In this document: piece by piece, positions 27,879 to 36,673 of the stretch
Layout: every line of letters starts with the position of its first letter
Position numbering within the stretch: the stretch's first letter is position 1
Source: AP-15 sp963747735
Lineage (GTDB): Bacteria; Pseudomonadota; Alphaproteobacteria; ATCC43930; CGMCC-115725
NCBI GenBank assembly: GCA_963747735.1
Contig: CAVVGE010000007.1
Location: 1-64,000 of the forward strand
Direction of reading: 5' to 3'
DNA: 64,000 bases
Notes under the pieces: generated by a model
Database searches by the model: none
What the model saw: the letters and a program-made list of their open reading frames with translations, nothing else
Told to the model about the DNA's origin: nothing
Position numbers and translations under genes: made by a program

Positions 27879-28649
27879 TCAGGCGCCGACGAGGCCGAGC
27901 TGGGGGCTCGACGGCTCGGCAAAGCGCTGCCTCGGAATCCGCCCGGCCAGGCGCGCGAGGCGGCCGGCCTCGACCCCGGCGCGCATCGCCGCCGCCATCC
28001 GCCGCGGGTCGCGGCATTTCGAGATCGCGCTATTGGCCAGGACCGCGCTGCAGCCGAGCTCCATCGCCAGCGCCGCGTCGGACGCGGTGCCGACCCCGGC
28101 GTCGAGCACCACCGGCACCGGGCTTTTGGTGCAGATCAGCTCGATCGCCGCCGGGTTGGCGATCCCCATGCCCGAGCCGATCAGCGAGCCCAGCGGCATC
28201 ACGGCGGCGCAGCCGACATCGGCGAGCTTGCGGCAGGCGACCGGGTCCTCGTTGCAATAGGGCAGCACCGTAAAGCCCTTGCGCACCAGCTCGTCGGCGG
28301 CATGAACCAGCTGCTCGACATCGGGGTAGAGGGTCTCGCGATCGCCGATCAATTCGAGCTTGACCCAATCGGTTTCGAGCGCCTCGCGCGCCAATTCGGC
28401 GGTCAGGATCGCATCGCGCGCGGTGACGCAGCCCGAGGTGTTGGGCAGCAGCCGATAGCGCCCGCCCAACAGATCGACCAGGCTTCCGGAATAATGGTCG
28501 AGGCTGATCCGGCGGATCGACATCGTCACCAATTGGGTGCCGCTCGCCGCCAGCGCGTCCAGCATGACCTGCTGGTTCGGGTACCCGGCGGTGCCGAGAA
28601 ACAGGCGCGACGACAATTCGGTGCCGGCGATCACGAGCGGGTCGTTCAT
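27879..28649 (-). CDS. thiG: Thiazole synthase
   Basis: A 256-residue TIM-barrel enzyme that makes the thiamin thiazole ring from deoxyxylulose phosphate, dehydroglycine and ThiS thiocarboxylate. The Schiff-base lysine is in DWVKLELIGD. LLPNTSGCVTARDAI, the phosphate-binding GSLIGSGMGI and VVLDAGVGTASDAA are intact. It is the third gene of the riboswitch-controlled thiO-thiS-thiG set. Confidence 0.96.
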   Translation of the reverse strand: MNDPLVIAGTELSSRLFLGTAGYPNQQVMLDALAASGTQLVTMSIRRISLDHYSGSLVDLLGGRYRLLPNTSGCVTARDAILTAELAREALETDWVKLELIGDRETLYPDVEQLVHAADELVRKGFTVLPYCNEDPVACRKLADVGCAAVMPLGSLIGSGMGIANPAAIELICTKSPVPVVLDAGVGTASDAALAMELGCSAVLANSAISKCRDPRRMAAAMRAGVEAGRLARLAGRIPRQRFAEPSSPQLGLVGA

Positions 28650-28672
28650 GGGATTTGTCCTATTTTCGGCGC

Positions 28673-28879
28673 TCAGCCGCCTTGCAGCGGGCGGACGATT
28701 TCAACCTTGTCGCCGGTCGAGATCGGCGCACCCGGCCATTCGGCACGGCGCACCACCCGGCCATTGACGGCGACGGCGAGAAACCGGGCGCGCGGGTCGA
28801 TGCCGCGCTCGGCGAGCAGCTCGGCGACCGTCGATGCTGCGATCTCGGCGGTCTCGCCGTTGATATCGAGGCGCGTCAT
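28673..28879 (-). CDS. thiS: Sulfur-carrier protein ThiS
   Basis: A 68-residue ubiquitin-like protein ending in the required Gly-Gly (IVRPLQGG), which is adenylated and thiocarboxylated. Segments LDINGETAEI, FLAVAVNGRVV and STGDKVEIV match the fold. Its ATG overlaps the thiO stop (ATGA). It lies 23 bp before thiG. Confidence 0.93.
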   Translation of the reverse strand: MTRLDINGETAEIAASTVAELLAERGIDPRARFLAVAVNGRVVRRAEWPGAPISTGDKVEIVRPLQGG

Positions 28880-30019
28880 TGCGCCGCCGCCGCACCGGCA
28901 GCGGTAAACCGCTCCGGGGTAAACGGTCGGGCCACTTCCGGCAGCTCGCCGCTCAACACATAGGCGCTGACCGCCGCTGCCGTCACCGGGGTCAGCAGGA
29001 TGCCGTTGCGATGATGCCCGGTGGCGACAGCGAGGCCGTCGATGCCGCCGCGGCCGAGGATCGGCGCATCGTCGCGCGAACCGGGGCGAAAGCCGACCCA
29101 GGTTTCGGCGATCGGCAATTCCTCGATCGCCGGCACCGCGCGCCACGCGGCGTCGATCAGCGCCAGCATCCCACCCGCGGTCAGCGCCTCGTCGAAGCCG
29201 CGCTCCTCGACCGTGCCGCCGACCACGAGACGGCCGTCGCGACGCGGCACCAGATAGCCTTTCGGCAGCCAGACCACATGCCGCAGCAAGGGTGCGGCCG
29301 GGTCCATGCGCAACGCCAGCATCTGCCCCTTGATCGGGCGGACCGGCGGCATTGCGGCGGGCGAGAGACCGCCGATCTGCCGCGACCAGGCACCCGCTGC
29401 AAGGACCACGACATCGGCCGGGTCGCGGCCGTGATCGGTCACCACACCGCGGGCGATCCCGCCGGCGGCATCGACGGCGCGCACCGGGCAATGCTCGTGG
29501 ATCACGACGCCGGCGCGCCGCGCCGCAACGGCAAGCGCCTCGACGAGGAGCCGGTTCTCGACCTGATGGTCGCGCGGGCTCGCCACCGCGCCGGCGATCC
29601 CCGGCCGCAAATGCGGCTCGCGCCGCCGCGCCTCGGCGCCCGACAACCATTCGAGATCGAGGCCGAGGCCCTTCTGAAACTCGTAGGTAAAGCGCAGCCG
29701 CTCGGCATCGTCGCGGGTCAGGGCGACGACGATCGTCCCTTCGTCGCGATACCCGATCGACATGCCGGACGCGGCTTCGAGCTCGCGCGCAAAATCGGGC
29801 CATAGGCGCTGGCTGGCCAAGGTCAGCGCCAGCAGCCTTTCCTCACCGGGCTCGGTCTCGACTGCTGCGGCCAGCATCCCGGCGGCGGCCCAGCTGGCGC
29901 CGCGCCCCGCCGCGCCGCGATCGTAAACGGTGACCGGGCAGCCTGCTTGGGCCAAGCCGCCAGGCGATCCCCAAGCCGATGACACCGGCGCCGATAACGA
30001 CGGTTTTCGGGCGAGACAA
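28876..30019 (-). CDS. thiO: Glycine oxidase ThiO (single frameshift)
   Basis: A FAD-dependent oxidase supplying the imine for thiazole formation. The dinucleotide motif VVIGAGVIGLGIAWRL is encoded in one frame. The rest, from AQAGCPVTVYDRGAAG to the end (ASWAAAGMLAA, GYLVPRRDGRLVVGGTVEE, HHRNGILLTP), is in the next. One extra base near 29954 (CTTGG where CTGG is expected) explains this, and its removal gives 380 residues. Start: no ATG follows the riboswitch in frame, so TTG at 30019 is the best candidate. Confidence in identity is high; whether the break is real is open. Confidence 0.87.
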
Positions 30020-30041
30020 CGGGACGAAATGCGACGCGGTG

Positions 30042-30124
30042 ATGACGGACTCCCTTCGCCGGGCACGCCCGACCAGGTTCAGTGGGTCTGATCTCAGCCG
30101 GTCCCCGCAACGCGTCCCTGACGC
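30042..30124 (-). promoter_or_regulatory. TPP riboswitch (THI element)
   Basis: Read on the minus strand, the conserved THI blocks occur in order: CTGAGATCAGACCC, then TGAACCTGGTC, then GCCCGGCGAAGGGAG, with a variable arm before CTGAGA. It sits immediately upstream of thiO-thiS-thiG and should repress them when thiamin pyrophosphate is abundant. The 5' limit of helix P1 is approximate. Sequestering of the start region is more likely than termination, because no U-tract follows. Confidence 0.92.
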
Positions 30125-30216
30125 ATCGCCGGGCCAGCACCCCAGCCTCTCGCCCATTTCGGCGCAGCATCCGCGCCGATGCAAGGGTTTTGTTGGCCCG
30201 CCGGCCAAACGTCGTT

Positions 30217-31605
30217 TTAGAGGATGGCTTGCCGGCCGACGGCCGCGGCATAGAGATCCGGGGCGAATTCGGGCTCGACGCTGGCGACGAGGCGCGTTTC
30301 GTGCGCCGCGAGGTCGGCAAAAAACAGATCATGGCTGATCCGCCGGGTAACCGCCGGCAGCCCGCGCTTCATGCTCGGCACATCGCCGATCGGCACGCCA
30401 AAGCTGACAAAGCCGGCCGGGTTCTGAACGTGGATGTCGCGCAAATAAGGCGCGCGTCCCGGTGTTTTTTCCAGGTATTCGTGGGCGACGCCGAGATAGG
30501 GATGGGCGCCGAGATAGTCGTCCTCCTCGCCCGGCGGCGGAGCATGGCGGTCGCGCCACAGCAGGATCTCGGCGGCAAAGTCGGTGAGCTCGGGCCGCAG
30601 CGCCGGATCGACGAAATAGCCGGTGCCGGCGATCGCAAAGTCGCAGCGAAATTCGCCCGCCGGTGTGCGCGCCGCGATCCGGCCGGCTTCTTCCCGGGCG
30701 GAAAGCCAAGGGGCGGCGAGGTGCAGGCGGAAATTGGCAAATCGCATCACCCGTTCGATCGCGTCGGCGGGCGCGGTCGAGCCGGCGCGGCGAAAGCGCA
30801 GCGCCTGCTGCCAGCGCACCCGATCGGGCAATTCGGGATAATTGTCGTAGGCGCCGGGATAGCCGCGCACCCGGGCCACCGGGAATGCGGCAAGCCCCGG
30901 CCGGCGGGCAAAGAGGTCGACATGTGCCGCACCCGCTTCGAGGGCCACCCCGGCCGCGTCGAAGGCCGAGGCGGCGCCGCCGACCACCGCCACGCGCTTG
31001 CCGCGCAAACCCGCAAAATCGATCGGGTCGGCGGTGTGCGCGTACAGCCGGCGCGGCAGCGCGTCGCAGATTGCCGGCGGGACATAGGCGCCGCCATTGC
31101 CGGCAACCCCGTTGGCCAGGATCACCTTGCGCGCCGTTTCGACAGCCGCATTGCCGGCAATATCGAGATGCAGCCGGAAATGACCGTCGGCCGGCTCGAT
31201 GCGCACGAGCCGAGTGCGATAACGCACCGCAATCCCGAGAAAATGGCGGTACCAGCCGAGGTAGCGCGCCCAGTCCTCGCGCGGGATGCGCACCATTGCC
31301 GCATAGGCCGCTTCGCCGTGCCTGGCCTCGTGCCATGCCTGAAAGCTCAGCCCGGCAATGCCGAATTCCGGGCCCGGCAAGGTCTTTGGCGTGCGCAATA
31401 CGGTCATCCGCGCGGCGTTCAGCCACACCCCGGCACGCGTTTCGTCGGCGGCCATGTCGATCACGCCGACCTTGCCGATACCGGCCCGGCGCAACGCGAA
31501 GGCGAAAGCGCAGCCGCTCTGCCCGCCGCCGACGATCAGGACGTTGTGGTCGATGCCCGGACGGTCCGCCACCCAGCTGGGCGGGTCGGGGCCGATCAGC
31601 CGCAA
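30217..31605 (-). CDS. FAD/NAD(P)-binding oxidoreductase (flavoprotein monooxygenase-like)
   Basis: The protein is about 462 residues from a TTG at 31605; the true start is uncertain because no ATG lies close by. The FAD motif is HNVLIVGGGQSGCAFAFAL, a second dinucleotide motif is RVAVVGGAASAFDAA, and an ATG-type motif GTGYFVDP lies near the C-terminus. This is the plan of class B flavoprotein monooxygenases and related SidA/lysine N-hydroxylase-like proteins. The substrate is unknown. A frame beginning ATG near 31696 (PQPPMPDPTDPD) covers the 15-nt repeat just upstream and stops before joining this gene, so an indel may have cut off the natural N-terminus. Confidence 0.8.
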   Translation of the reverse strand: MRLIGPDPPSWVADRPGIDHNVLIVGGGQSGCAFAFALRRAGIGKVGVIDMAADETRAGVWLNAARMTVLRTPKTLPGPEFGIAGLSFQAWHEARHGEAAYAAMVRIPREDWARYLGWYRHFLGIAVRYRTRLVRIEPADGHFRLHLDIAGNAAVETARKVILANGVAGNGGAYVPPAICDALPRRLYAHTADPIDFAGLRGKRVAVVGGAASAFDAAGVALEAGAAHVDLFARRPGLAAFPVARVRGYPGAYDNYPELPDRVRWQQALRFRRAGSTAPADAIERVMRFANFRLHLAAPWLSAREEAGRIAARTPAGEFRCDFAIAGTGYFVDPALRPELTDFAAEILLWRDRHAPPPGEEDDYLGAHPYLGVAHEYLEKTPGRAPYLRDIHVQNPAGFVSFGVPIGDVPSMKRGLPAVTRRISHDLFFADLAAHETRLVASVEPEFAPDLYAAAVGRQAIL

Positions 31606-31636
31606 CGCGGTGCGGGCGCAGCGTCGGTATCTATGC

Positions 31637-31681
31637 GTCGGGATCGGCCGGGTCGGGATCAGCCGCGTCGGGATCGGTCGG
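31637..31681. repeat. 15-nt tandem repeat x3 at the oxidoreductase 5' end
   Basis: Three imperfect copies of GTCGGGATCGGCCGG lie head to tail (copy 2 and copy 3 differ at one or two bases). In one minus-strand frame they read (DPTDPDAADP...). They are next to the uncertain start of the oxidoreductase. Confidence 0.75.
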
Positions 31682-31832
31682 GTCTGGCATCGGGGGCTGC
31701 GGCATGAGGAAAGCTCGATAACATAGCCGATGGTTTCGCCGGCAGTGTAGAGCGAGTAGGCTCGCTCACCGGCTGCCGCCCCGGCTCTTCGGGCGGCGTG
31801 CCGCAACAGCACAGCTCCGGAAGGGAGTGCTT

Positions 31833-32684
31833 ATGCCCGATTACCAGATCAAGACCGAAGATGTCGAATATCTGCGCCACGGCGACCGCAGGCTGATCGC
31901 GCGGCTCTACCAGCCGCAGGGCGACGGGCCGTTCCCGGCGGTCGTCGATTTGCACGGCGGCGCCTGGAACAACGGCGATCTCAGCGGGACCCAGGGGCTC
32001 GACGAAAGCCTCGCAAGAAACGGGTTTGTCGTCGCCTCGCTCGAGTTCCGCCATGCCGGCGACGGCTATCCGACCTCGCTCGTCGACATCAATTATGCGA
32101 TCCGCTGGCTCAAGGCGCATGCCCGCGAGCTGAAGGTCGATCCCAACCGCGTCGGCAGCGGCGGCCAGTCGAGCGGCGGGCATCTGGCGATGCTGGCGGC
32201 GATGCGGCCGAACGATCCGCGCTATGCCTCGGTGTCGCTGCCGGCCGGCTCGCCCGCGGTCGATGCGAGCGTGCGCGCGGTCGCGATGTCGTGGCCGGTG
32301 ATCAACCCGCTGTCGCGCTATCGCCACGCGCAAAAGCTGGGCAAGGGGCCAAACCCGCCGGCCTTCACCGTCGGCATGAAGGAAAAGCACGACACCTATT
32401 GGCGGACCGAGGCGGCAATGGCCGAGGGCAATCCGATGCTGATCCTCGAGCGCAGCGAAAAGGTCGTGATGCCGCCCGCCTTATGGGTGCAGGGCAAGCC
32501 CGACATGGTGCACGACTATCACGACGATGACTCGAATTTTGCCGGCAACGAGCCCGAGCGGTTTATCTCGAACTATAGGAACGCCGGCGGCGACATCGAG
32601 ATCGTCTATATCGACAACGAGCAGCGCTCGACCAAGGCGTCGTTTGACCCGGTCGCCGCCTTCTTCAAAAAGCACCTCGGCTGA
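31833..32684 (+). CDS. Alpha/beta-hydrolase, carboxylesterase-like
   Basis: A 283-residue cytoplasmic esterase-type protein. The ATG at 31833 follows GGGAG, and the GTG at 31827 is less likely. The oxyanion-hole region VVDLHGGAWNNGD and the nucleophile elbow GGQSSGGHLA resemble the HSL/BD-FAE group. SWPVINPLSRYRHAQ and the late DMVHDYH segment could supply the acid and His. The substrate is unknown. It is transcribed away from the flavoprotein gene. Confidence 0.86.
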   Translation: MPDYQIKTEDVEYLRHGDRRLIARLYQPQGDGPFPAVVDLHGGAWNNGDLSGTQGLDESLARNGFVVASLEFRHAGDGYPTSLVDINYAIRWLKAHARELKVDPNRVGSGGQSSGGHLAMLAAMRPNDPRYASVSLPAGSPAVDASVRAVAMSWPVINPLSRYRHAQKLGKGPNPPAFTVGMKEKHDTYWRTEAAMAEGNPMLILERSEKVVMPPALWVQGKPDMVHDYHDDDSNFAGNEPERFISNYRNAGGDIEIVYIDNEQRSTKASFDPVAAFFKKHLG

Positions 32685-32698
32685 GGCCGGGGGCGGGC

Positions 32699-33213
32699 CT
32701 ACTCCCTCTCCCCGTTCGCGGGGAGAGGGGCGTCGCCCGGAAACCAGTCGCCGAGCACCTGGTCCTCGGTGTAGCGGGCGGAGCTGATCTCGCCGACAAC
32801 CTCGGGGGTCGCTTCGCCATAGCGGCGCAGGGCGCTGATGACGTGCCTTGCCACTCGAGACGTTGCGGCTCTTCTGCAACCACATCGCCGATCTCGCCCT
32901 TGAGGCTCGGGCTGTCGCCGACCACCAGCTCGATTTCCGACCGTTGCTGACCAACGGTTTCCATCCAGCTGCGTCGCGGATCAGCCGCCGGTGAGCATTG
33001 CAGCTTGAGCAAATGCTCCACGATCACCGCGATGCGGCTCCTGAGCTCGCGTCGTTGCGAGCGGCCCAAGCTCTCGACCTCCTCGGCCAAATTCTCCCAA
33101 TCGAGCGGCAGGTTTGTCCCGAGCTTGGCCGCCTCGCGCAGCGCCGCGGATTGCTCTTCCGACCAGCGGGCGAAGTCCTCTTCGTAAAGCCCTGCGGCGC
33201 TGCCCGGCATCAC
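32699..33213 (-). CDS. DUF29 protein (single frameshift)
   Basis: A DUF29 family protein of unknown function. The N-terminal part is typical: GLYEEDFARWSEEQSAALRE, LDWENLAEEVESLGRSQRRE and a HLLKLQCSP segment. The C-terminal part (HVISALRRYGEATPEVVGE, ARYTEDQVLGDWFPG) is in another frame. One missing base near 32854 would restore 171 residues. Its GTG (33213) overlaps the metallopeptidase stop, with an ATG directly after. The last codons fall inside a perfect hairpin repeat. DUF29 genes are often multi-copy and spread among strains. Confidence 0.8.
32704..32729. repeat. Perfect 11-bp hairpin CCCTCTCCCCG / CGGGGAGAGGG with 4-nt loop
   Basis: This palindrome lies 19 bp after the esterase stop and inside the end of the DUF29 gene. 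CTCTCCCC...GGGGAGAG elements are widespread extragenic repeats in alphaproteobacteria. It may protect or end both convergent transcripts; no U-tract follows on either strand. Confidence 0.8.
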
Positions 33214-33614
33214 TCCTCCGCCTCGATCCGCTCCATGTCGTCGTCGCTAAAGCCGAAATGGTGGCCGATCTCGTGGATCAGCACATGCCGCACCAGGTCC
33301 GTCAAGTCTTCGCCGGTCTCGCACCAATAGTCGAGGATCGGCCGGCGGTAGAGAAAGATCATGTCGAGCTGCGGGCGCGGATCGCTGACGCTTTTGTGCG
33401 GCAGGGCGACGCCGCGATAGAGGCCCAATATGTCGAACGGGCTGTCGAGCTCCATCGCCGCCTCGGTCTCTTCGTCGGGAAATTCATCGACGCGGATCGC
33501 AACCGAGCCGATATGCCGCTTTAGCCGCGGCGGGATCGTGCCGAGCGCGGCTTTCGCCAGCTCCTCGATCTCGGCCAGAGACGGCGGCAGCACGACGCGC
33601 TGGCGAACGCTCAC
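33210..33614 (-). CDS. Small zinc metallopeptidase (MetallopepI/DUF1025-type)
   Basis: A 134-residue protein with the zinc-binding motif VLIHEIGHHFGFSDDD, that is HExxH plus a downstream Asp. The preceding DYWCETGEDLTDLVRH and FDILGLYRGVALPH segments are shared by the small zincin family common in alphaproteobacteria. It starts with GTG after a GGAGGGTG site. The substrate is not known. DUF29 overlaps its end. Confidence 0.87.
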   Translation of the reverse strand: MSVRQRVVLPPSLAEIEELAKAALGTIPPRLKRHIGSVAIRVDEFPDEETEAAMELDSPFDILGLYRGVALPHKSVSDPRPQLDMIFLYRRPILDYWCETGEDLTDLVRHVLIHEIGHHFGFSDDDMERIEAEE

Positions 33615-33697
33615 CGGGTCACCCTCCCCTCACCCTGCGCTTGACCTTGTCCACCTCACCGCTCACTTCCTGTTGCGCGACAATAGAGGAGGGCGGC

Positions 33698-34015
33698 ATG
33701 GTCGAACGGCTGATCGGCGCGGCGCGGCACGCGGCATTGCACGAAATCCACGGCTGGGCCGAGGTCGAAGATCGCGACGCGATCCGCAAGAGCTATCATT
33801 TCGGCAATTTCTCCGAGGCGTGGGGGTTTTTGTCGCGCGTCGCCCTCATCGCCGAAAAAATGGATCACCACCCGGAAATCTTCAATGTCTACAATCGGGT
33901 CGAAATGATCCTTTCGACGCATGACGTAAGCGGGCTCAGCGAACGCGACATCCGTTTGGCGCGCGCCATCGATGAAATCGCCCCCGAGCGCGACCGCCGC
34001 CCGCCGCTCCCTTGA
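33698..34015 (+). CDS. phhB: 4a-hydroxytetrahydrobiopterin dehydratase
   Basis: A 105-residue PCD/DCoH enzyme that recycles the pterin after aromatic hydroxylation. The ATG at 33698 follows AGAGGAGGG. The signature EKMDHHPEIFNVYNRVEM, with STHDVSGLSERDIRLA, carries the active-site histidines. No phenylalanine hydroxylase is nearby. In many bacteria the protein serves molybdopterin or folate side chemistry, so the physiological partner is open. Confidence 0.93.
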   Translation: MVERLIGAARHAALHEIHGWAEVEDRDAIRKSYHFGNFSEAWGFLSRVALIAEKMDHHPEIFNVYNRVEMILSTHDVSGLSERDIRLARAIDEIAPERDRRPPLP

Positions 34016-34021
34016 GCCGGC

Positions 34022-34546
34022 TCAGCGGAACGGCACGGTCAGAATAACGGTCGCCAATTCGACCCCGGGGTTTTCCTTGCCGAGCCCGGCATTCGACATG
34101 TGGTAAAAGCCGACGCCCAGTCGCCGCTGATCGGCAAAGCGGTAATCGAGCTCTGCGCCAGTGCGGAATTCCCACCACGAGCCGAGACTGATCCCGTCGC
34201 CGCTCTCGAAGTATCCGGCCGCGGCGCTCGGCGTGAAGATGAAATTGCCGGGCAGGTTGACGTCGAAGGCAAGCCCGAAATAGCCGTAAAACGCGCCCTT
34301 GCCGGTCCCCATCGCGCCGATAAACGGCGACAATATCCACCACGTGTCGCCGAACCGGTATTCGCCGAGGGCCAGGCCGGTGACCCCGGCATGCTGCTTT
34401 TTCTTGTCGGGCAAAACATCGAAGGCGCCGCCGCCGATCGCAAAGCGCGGCGGGTCACCGGGTGAGCCAAAGGTTATTTGCGCTGCGGCGGGACGGGCTA
34501 GAAACAACAGCAGTCCCAGTAGCACACCGGTGCCCACGCGTCGCAT
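34022..34546 (-). CDS. Lipid A deacylase-like / acyloxyacyl hydrolase (PagL type)
   Basis: A 174-residue outer-membrane beta-barrel protein. The ATG at 34546 follows GGGGAGAG and begins the signal peptide RRVGTGVLLGLLLFLARPAAAQ. Amphipathic strands follow (YRFGDTWWILSPFIGAMG, YGYFGLAFDVNL). The PagL catalytic pattern is visible in GFYHMSNAGLGKENPGVEL, where His and Ser (HxS) form the active pair. PagL removes the 3-O acyl chain of lipid A. The barrel is of normal length for the family. Regulation is not evident. Confidence 0.83.
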   Translation of the reverse strand: MRRVGTGVLLGLLLFLARPAAAQITFGSPGDPPRFAIGGGAFDVLPDKKKQHAGVTGLALGEYRFGDTWWILSPFIGAMGTGKGAFYGYFGLAFDVNLPGNFIFTPSAAAGYFESGDGISLGSWWEFRTGAELDYRFADQRRLGVGFYHMSNAGLGKENPGVELATVILTVPFR

Positions 34547-34633
34547 CGCTCTCCCCAGGGTCAAACGTTCCTCGCTCCAATCGCGCCAAGGTTAAGCGCG
34601 CAGCAATGTTGCGGCAAGCGGGTCCGCCCGGGT

Positions 34634-36556
34634 TCAGTGCGATGCGGTGTCGACGGCCGGGCCAAACCCGCCCGGGCCGAAGCCGAGCCGGACGGCGCCA
34701 TAGATCAGGTTGCGGGTCGTGTTCGCCACGATATCGTTCGTCACCTCGTCGCCGACGCGAAATTCGAGGTTGCGCCAGCGCGCGAACGGGCGCACTGCCA
34801 CGCCGACATCGGTCTCGAACAGGCGCGGCTCGGCATTGTACTGGGCGGTCGCCTCGATCCCCGCGTAAACATAGGATTCGACCCAGGGAATCGGCAAATC
34901 CCGGGCGAGATAGGCGCGCGCGAAGGGGCCGGTGCGAAAGCTCGCGCCATTGCCGCCGACCAGATTGCCGGCCGGCATATAGCCGATCCCGACATAGCTC
35001 GAACGGCCGACGTCATAGGGGTCGGGGGTGGCGAAATAATACCGGTTTTCCAGCCTGATCCCCTGTTTGCCGCCCGCGGTCTCGGCCAGCGAAACTCCCC
35101 GGTTCAAATTGTCGAGCGCATAGACCGAGCCACGCAATTCGAACGCATCGAAATAATTCCAGGCGGCACCCAGCTCCGAATCGATCTCGCGCTTGCTGAA
35201 ATCGGCCCCACCCTGATTGGCGTTGGTGATGCCGGGCGCCGAATGCTGCGCCCAGAAGGTGCCGTCCCAAAACAAGTAAAGCTGCTTTTGCGGCAAGAGG
35301 CCGAGGTTCAATTCGCTGGTGACGCCAAAGACCGGCGCAAAGGAGACGCCGTTCGGCGCCATCCGGTTGCTCGCCACATAGGCCGGCAGCCCAATGACGC
35401 CCCAGGCCTCCGGCCAGCCGGCGAGGAAGGGCGAGGCCCTGTCGTCGCTCGGCCCGCCGCCCGGCGAAGCGCCGAGGTTGAGACGCACCGCGCCATAGAC
35501 GAGGTTTTTGGTCAGATGCGCCTGGACGTCGGCGGTCATCTGGTCGCCCAGCCGGAATTCCAGATTCTGCCGGTCGGCAACCGGCCGGACCGCAAGCCCG
35601 GCATCGGTCTCGACCAGGCGCGGGGTCGCTCCGTCCTCGGCGGTATACTCGACCCCGCCATAAAGATAGGAGTGGAACGGCGTCGGCAAATCCTGGGTCA
35701 GATAAGCATGCGCGAAGAGGCCGGGGCGAAAGCTCTCCCCGTTGTTGCCGACCATGTCCTTTGTCGGGTAATAGCCGAGGCTGACAAAGCTGAGCCGGCC
35801 GATGTCATAAATATCGGCGGGACCAAAGTAATAGCGGTTTTCGATGCCGACCCCGTCCTTGTACCCGTCGGGGTTGGCGAGCGAGGTGCCGCGGTTGAGA
35901 TTGTTCATCGAATAGGCAAAGGCGCGCAATTCCAACGAGCTGAAATAATTCCACGCCACCCCCAGATCGGCGTCCCACTCGCGCCGGTTGGTGGCCGACG
36001 CCAGCCGCGCGGTGCGCTGGATCCAGAGATCGTTTTGCAAGAACAGATATAGCTTTTTGTTGGGGATCAGCCCGAAATTCAAATCCGAGTCCAATGCCAA
36101 CAGCGGGTCGAAGGCGAGCCCGCCCGGCGCCTCGCGCGTCCCCGTCATATAGCCTTGGAGCCCGACCGTGCCCCACAAGAGAGGGCCCGGAGGAGCCAGG
36201 CACGGCGCACCGTTCGGCGGCACCGCACAGGGCGGCGGCCCCGCCGGTGCTTGCGTGGTCGCCAGGGTTTGCGTCGTCGCCAGGGTTTGCGTCGTCGCCG
36301 GGGTTTGCGTCGTCGCCGGTGTCTGCGTCATCGCCGGTGTTTGCGTCATCGCCGGGGTTTGCGTCATCGCCGGTGTCTGCGTCATCGCCGGTGTCTGCGT
36401 CATCGCCGGTGTCGAGGCCGCCGTCGCGGCGAGCGCCGACAGCGCCAGCCCGCGGATCACAGACCCGGATGTCGATACCGCAAAAGCCAAGCGACGGCCC
36501 CCCGTGCTGCGCTGCAAATCCCACCGCCCCTCGACCCGCCGACAGAGGCGGCGCAT
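34634..36556 (-). CDS. Internally duplicated beta-rich envelope protein with TPAMTQ repeat
   Basis: The protein has up to 640 residues from ATG 36556; the true start may be a later TTG or GTG just before VIRGLALSALAATAAS, a probable signal peptide. Nine TPAMTQ-like hexapeptides follow, then two homologous halves of about 250 residues. Matching blocks are DSDLNFGLIPNKKLYLF and TSELNLGLLPQKQLYLF, AWNYFSSLELRAFAYSMNNLNRG and AWNYFDAFELRGSVYALDNLNRG (shown in part), and GIENRYYFGPADIYDIGR and RLENRYYFATPDPYDVGR. Alternating patterns and a final aromatic-poor end suggest outer-membrane barrel-like sheets. I do not recognise a characterised family. Confidence 0.7.
   Translation of the reverse strand: MRRLCRRVEGRWDLQRSTGGRRLAFAVSTSGSVIRGLALSALAATAASTPAMTQTPAMTQTPAMTQTPAMTQTPAMTQTPATTQTPATTQTLATTQTLATTQAPAGPPPCAVPPNGAPCLAPPGPLLWGTVGLQGYMTGTREAPGGLAFDPLLALDSDLNFGLIPNKKLYLFLQNDLWIQRTARLASATNRREWDADLGVAWNYFSSLELRAFAYSMNNLNRGTSLANPDGYKDGVGIENRYYFGPADIYDIGRLSFVSLGYYPTKDMVGNNGESFRPGLFAHAYLTQDLPTPFHSYLYGGVEYTAEDGATPRLVETDAGLAVRPVADRQNLEFRLGDQMTADVQAHLTKNLVYGAVRLNLGASPGGGPSDDRASPFLAGWPEAWGVIGLPAYVASNRMAPNGVSFAPVFGVTSELNLGLLPQKQLYLFWDGTFWAQHSAPGITNANQGGADFSKREIDSELGAAWNYFDAFELRGSVYALDNLNRGVSLAETAGGKQGIRLENRYYFATPDPYDVGRSSYVGIGYMPAGNLVGGNGASFRTGPFARAYLARDLPIPWVESYVYAGIEATAQYNAEPRLFETDVGVAVRPFARWRNLEFRVGDEVTNDIVANTTRNLIYGAVRLGFGPGGFGPAVDTASH
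36248..36409. repeat. 18-nt minisatellite, about nine units
   Basis: Units of the form GGTTTGCGTCGTCGCCAG (plus strand) repeat every 18 nt, with the first unit degenerate. On the coding strand they give TPAMTQ x5, TPATTQ x2 and TLATTQ x2. Because 18 is a multiple of three, changes in copy number keep the frame. Confidence 0.93.
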
Positions 36557-36673
36557 TCACAATTCCGAGAGCGCCGATATGGCGAATTCACCGGCCAGCC
36601 TAGCCGTCCGCGGCTATCTCAGCAAGTGAACAGCAGGTCGCGAAATTCGCCATGTCCGGCCCGGCCTTGCCGC

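Noticed and set aside
36248..36409. Regular 18-nt repeat as a CRISPR array
   Set aside because: Units are contiguous with no spacers and encode an in-frame hexapeptide; no cas genes nearby.
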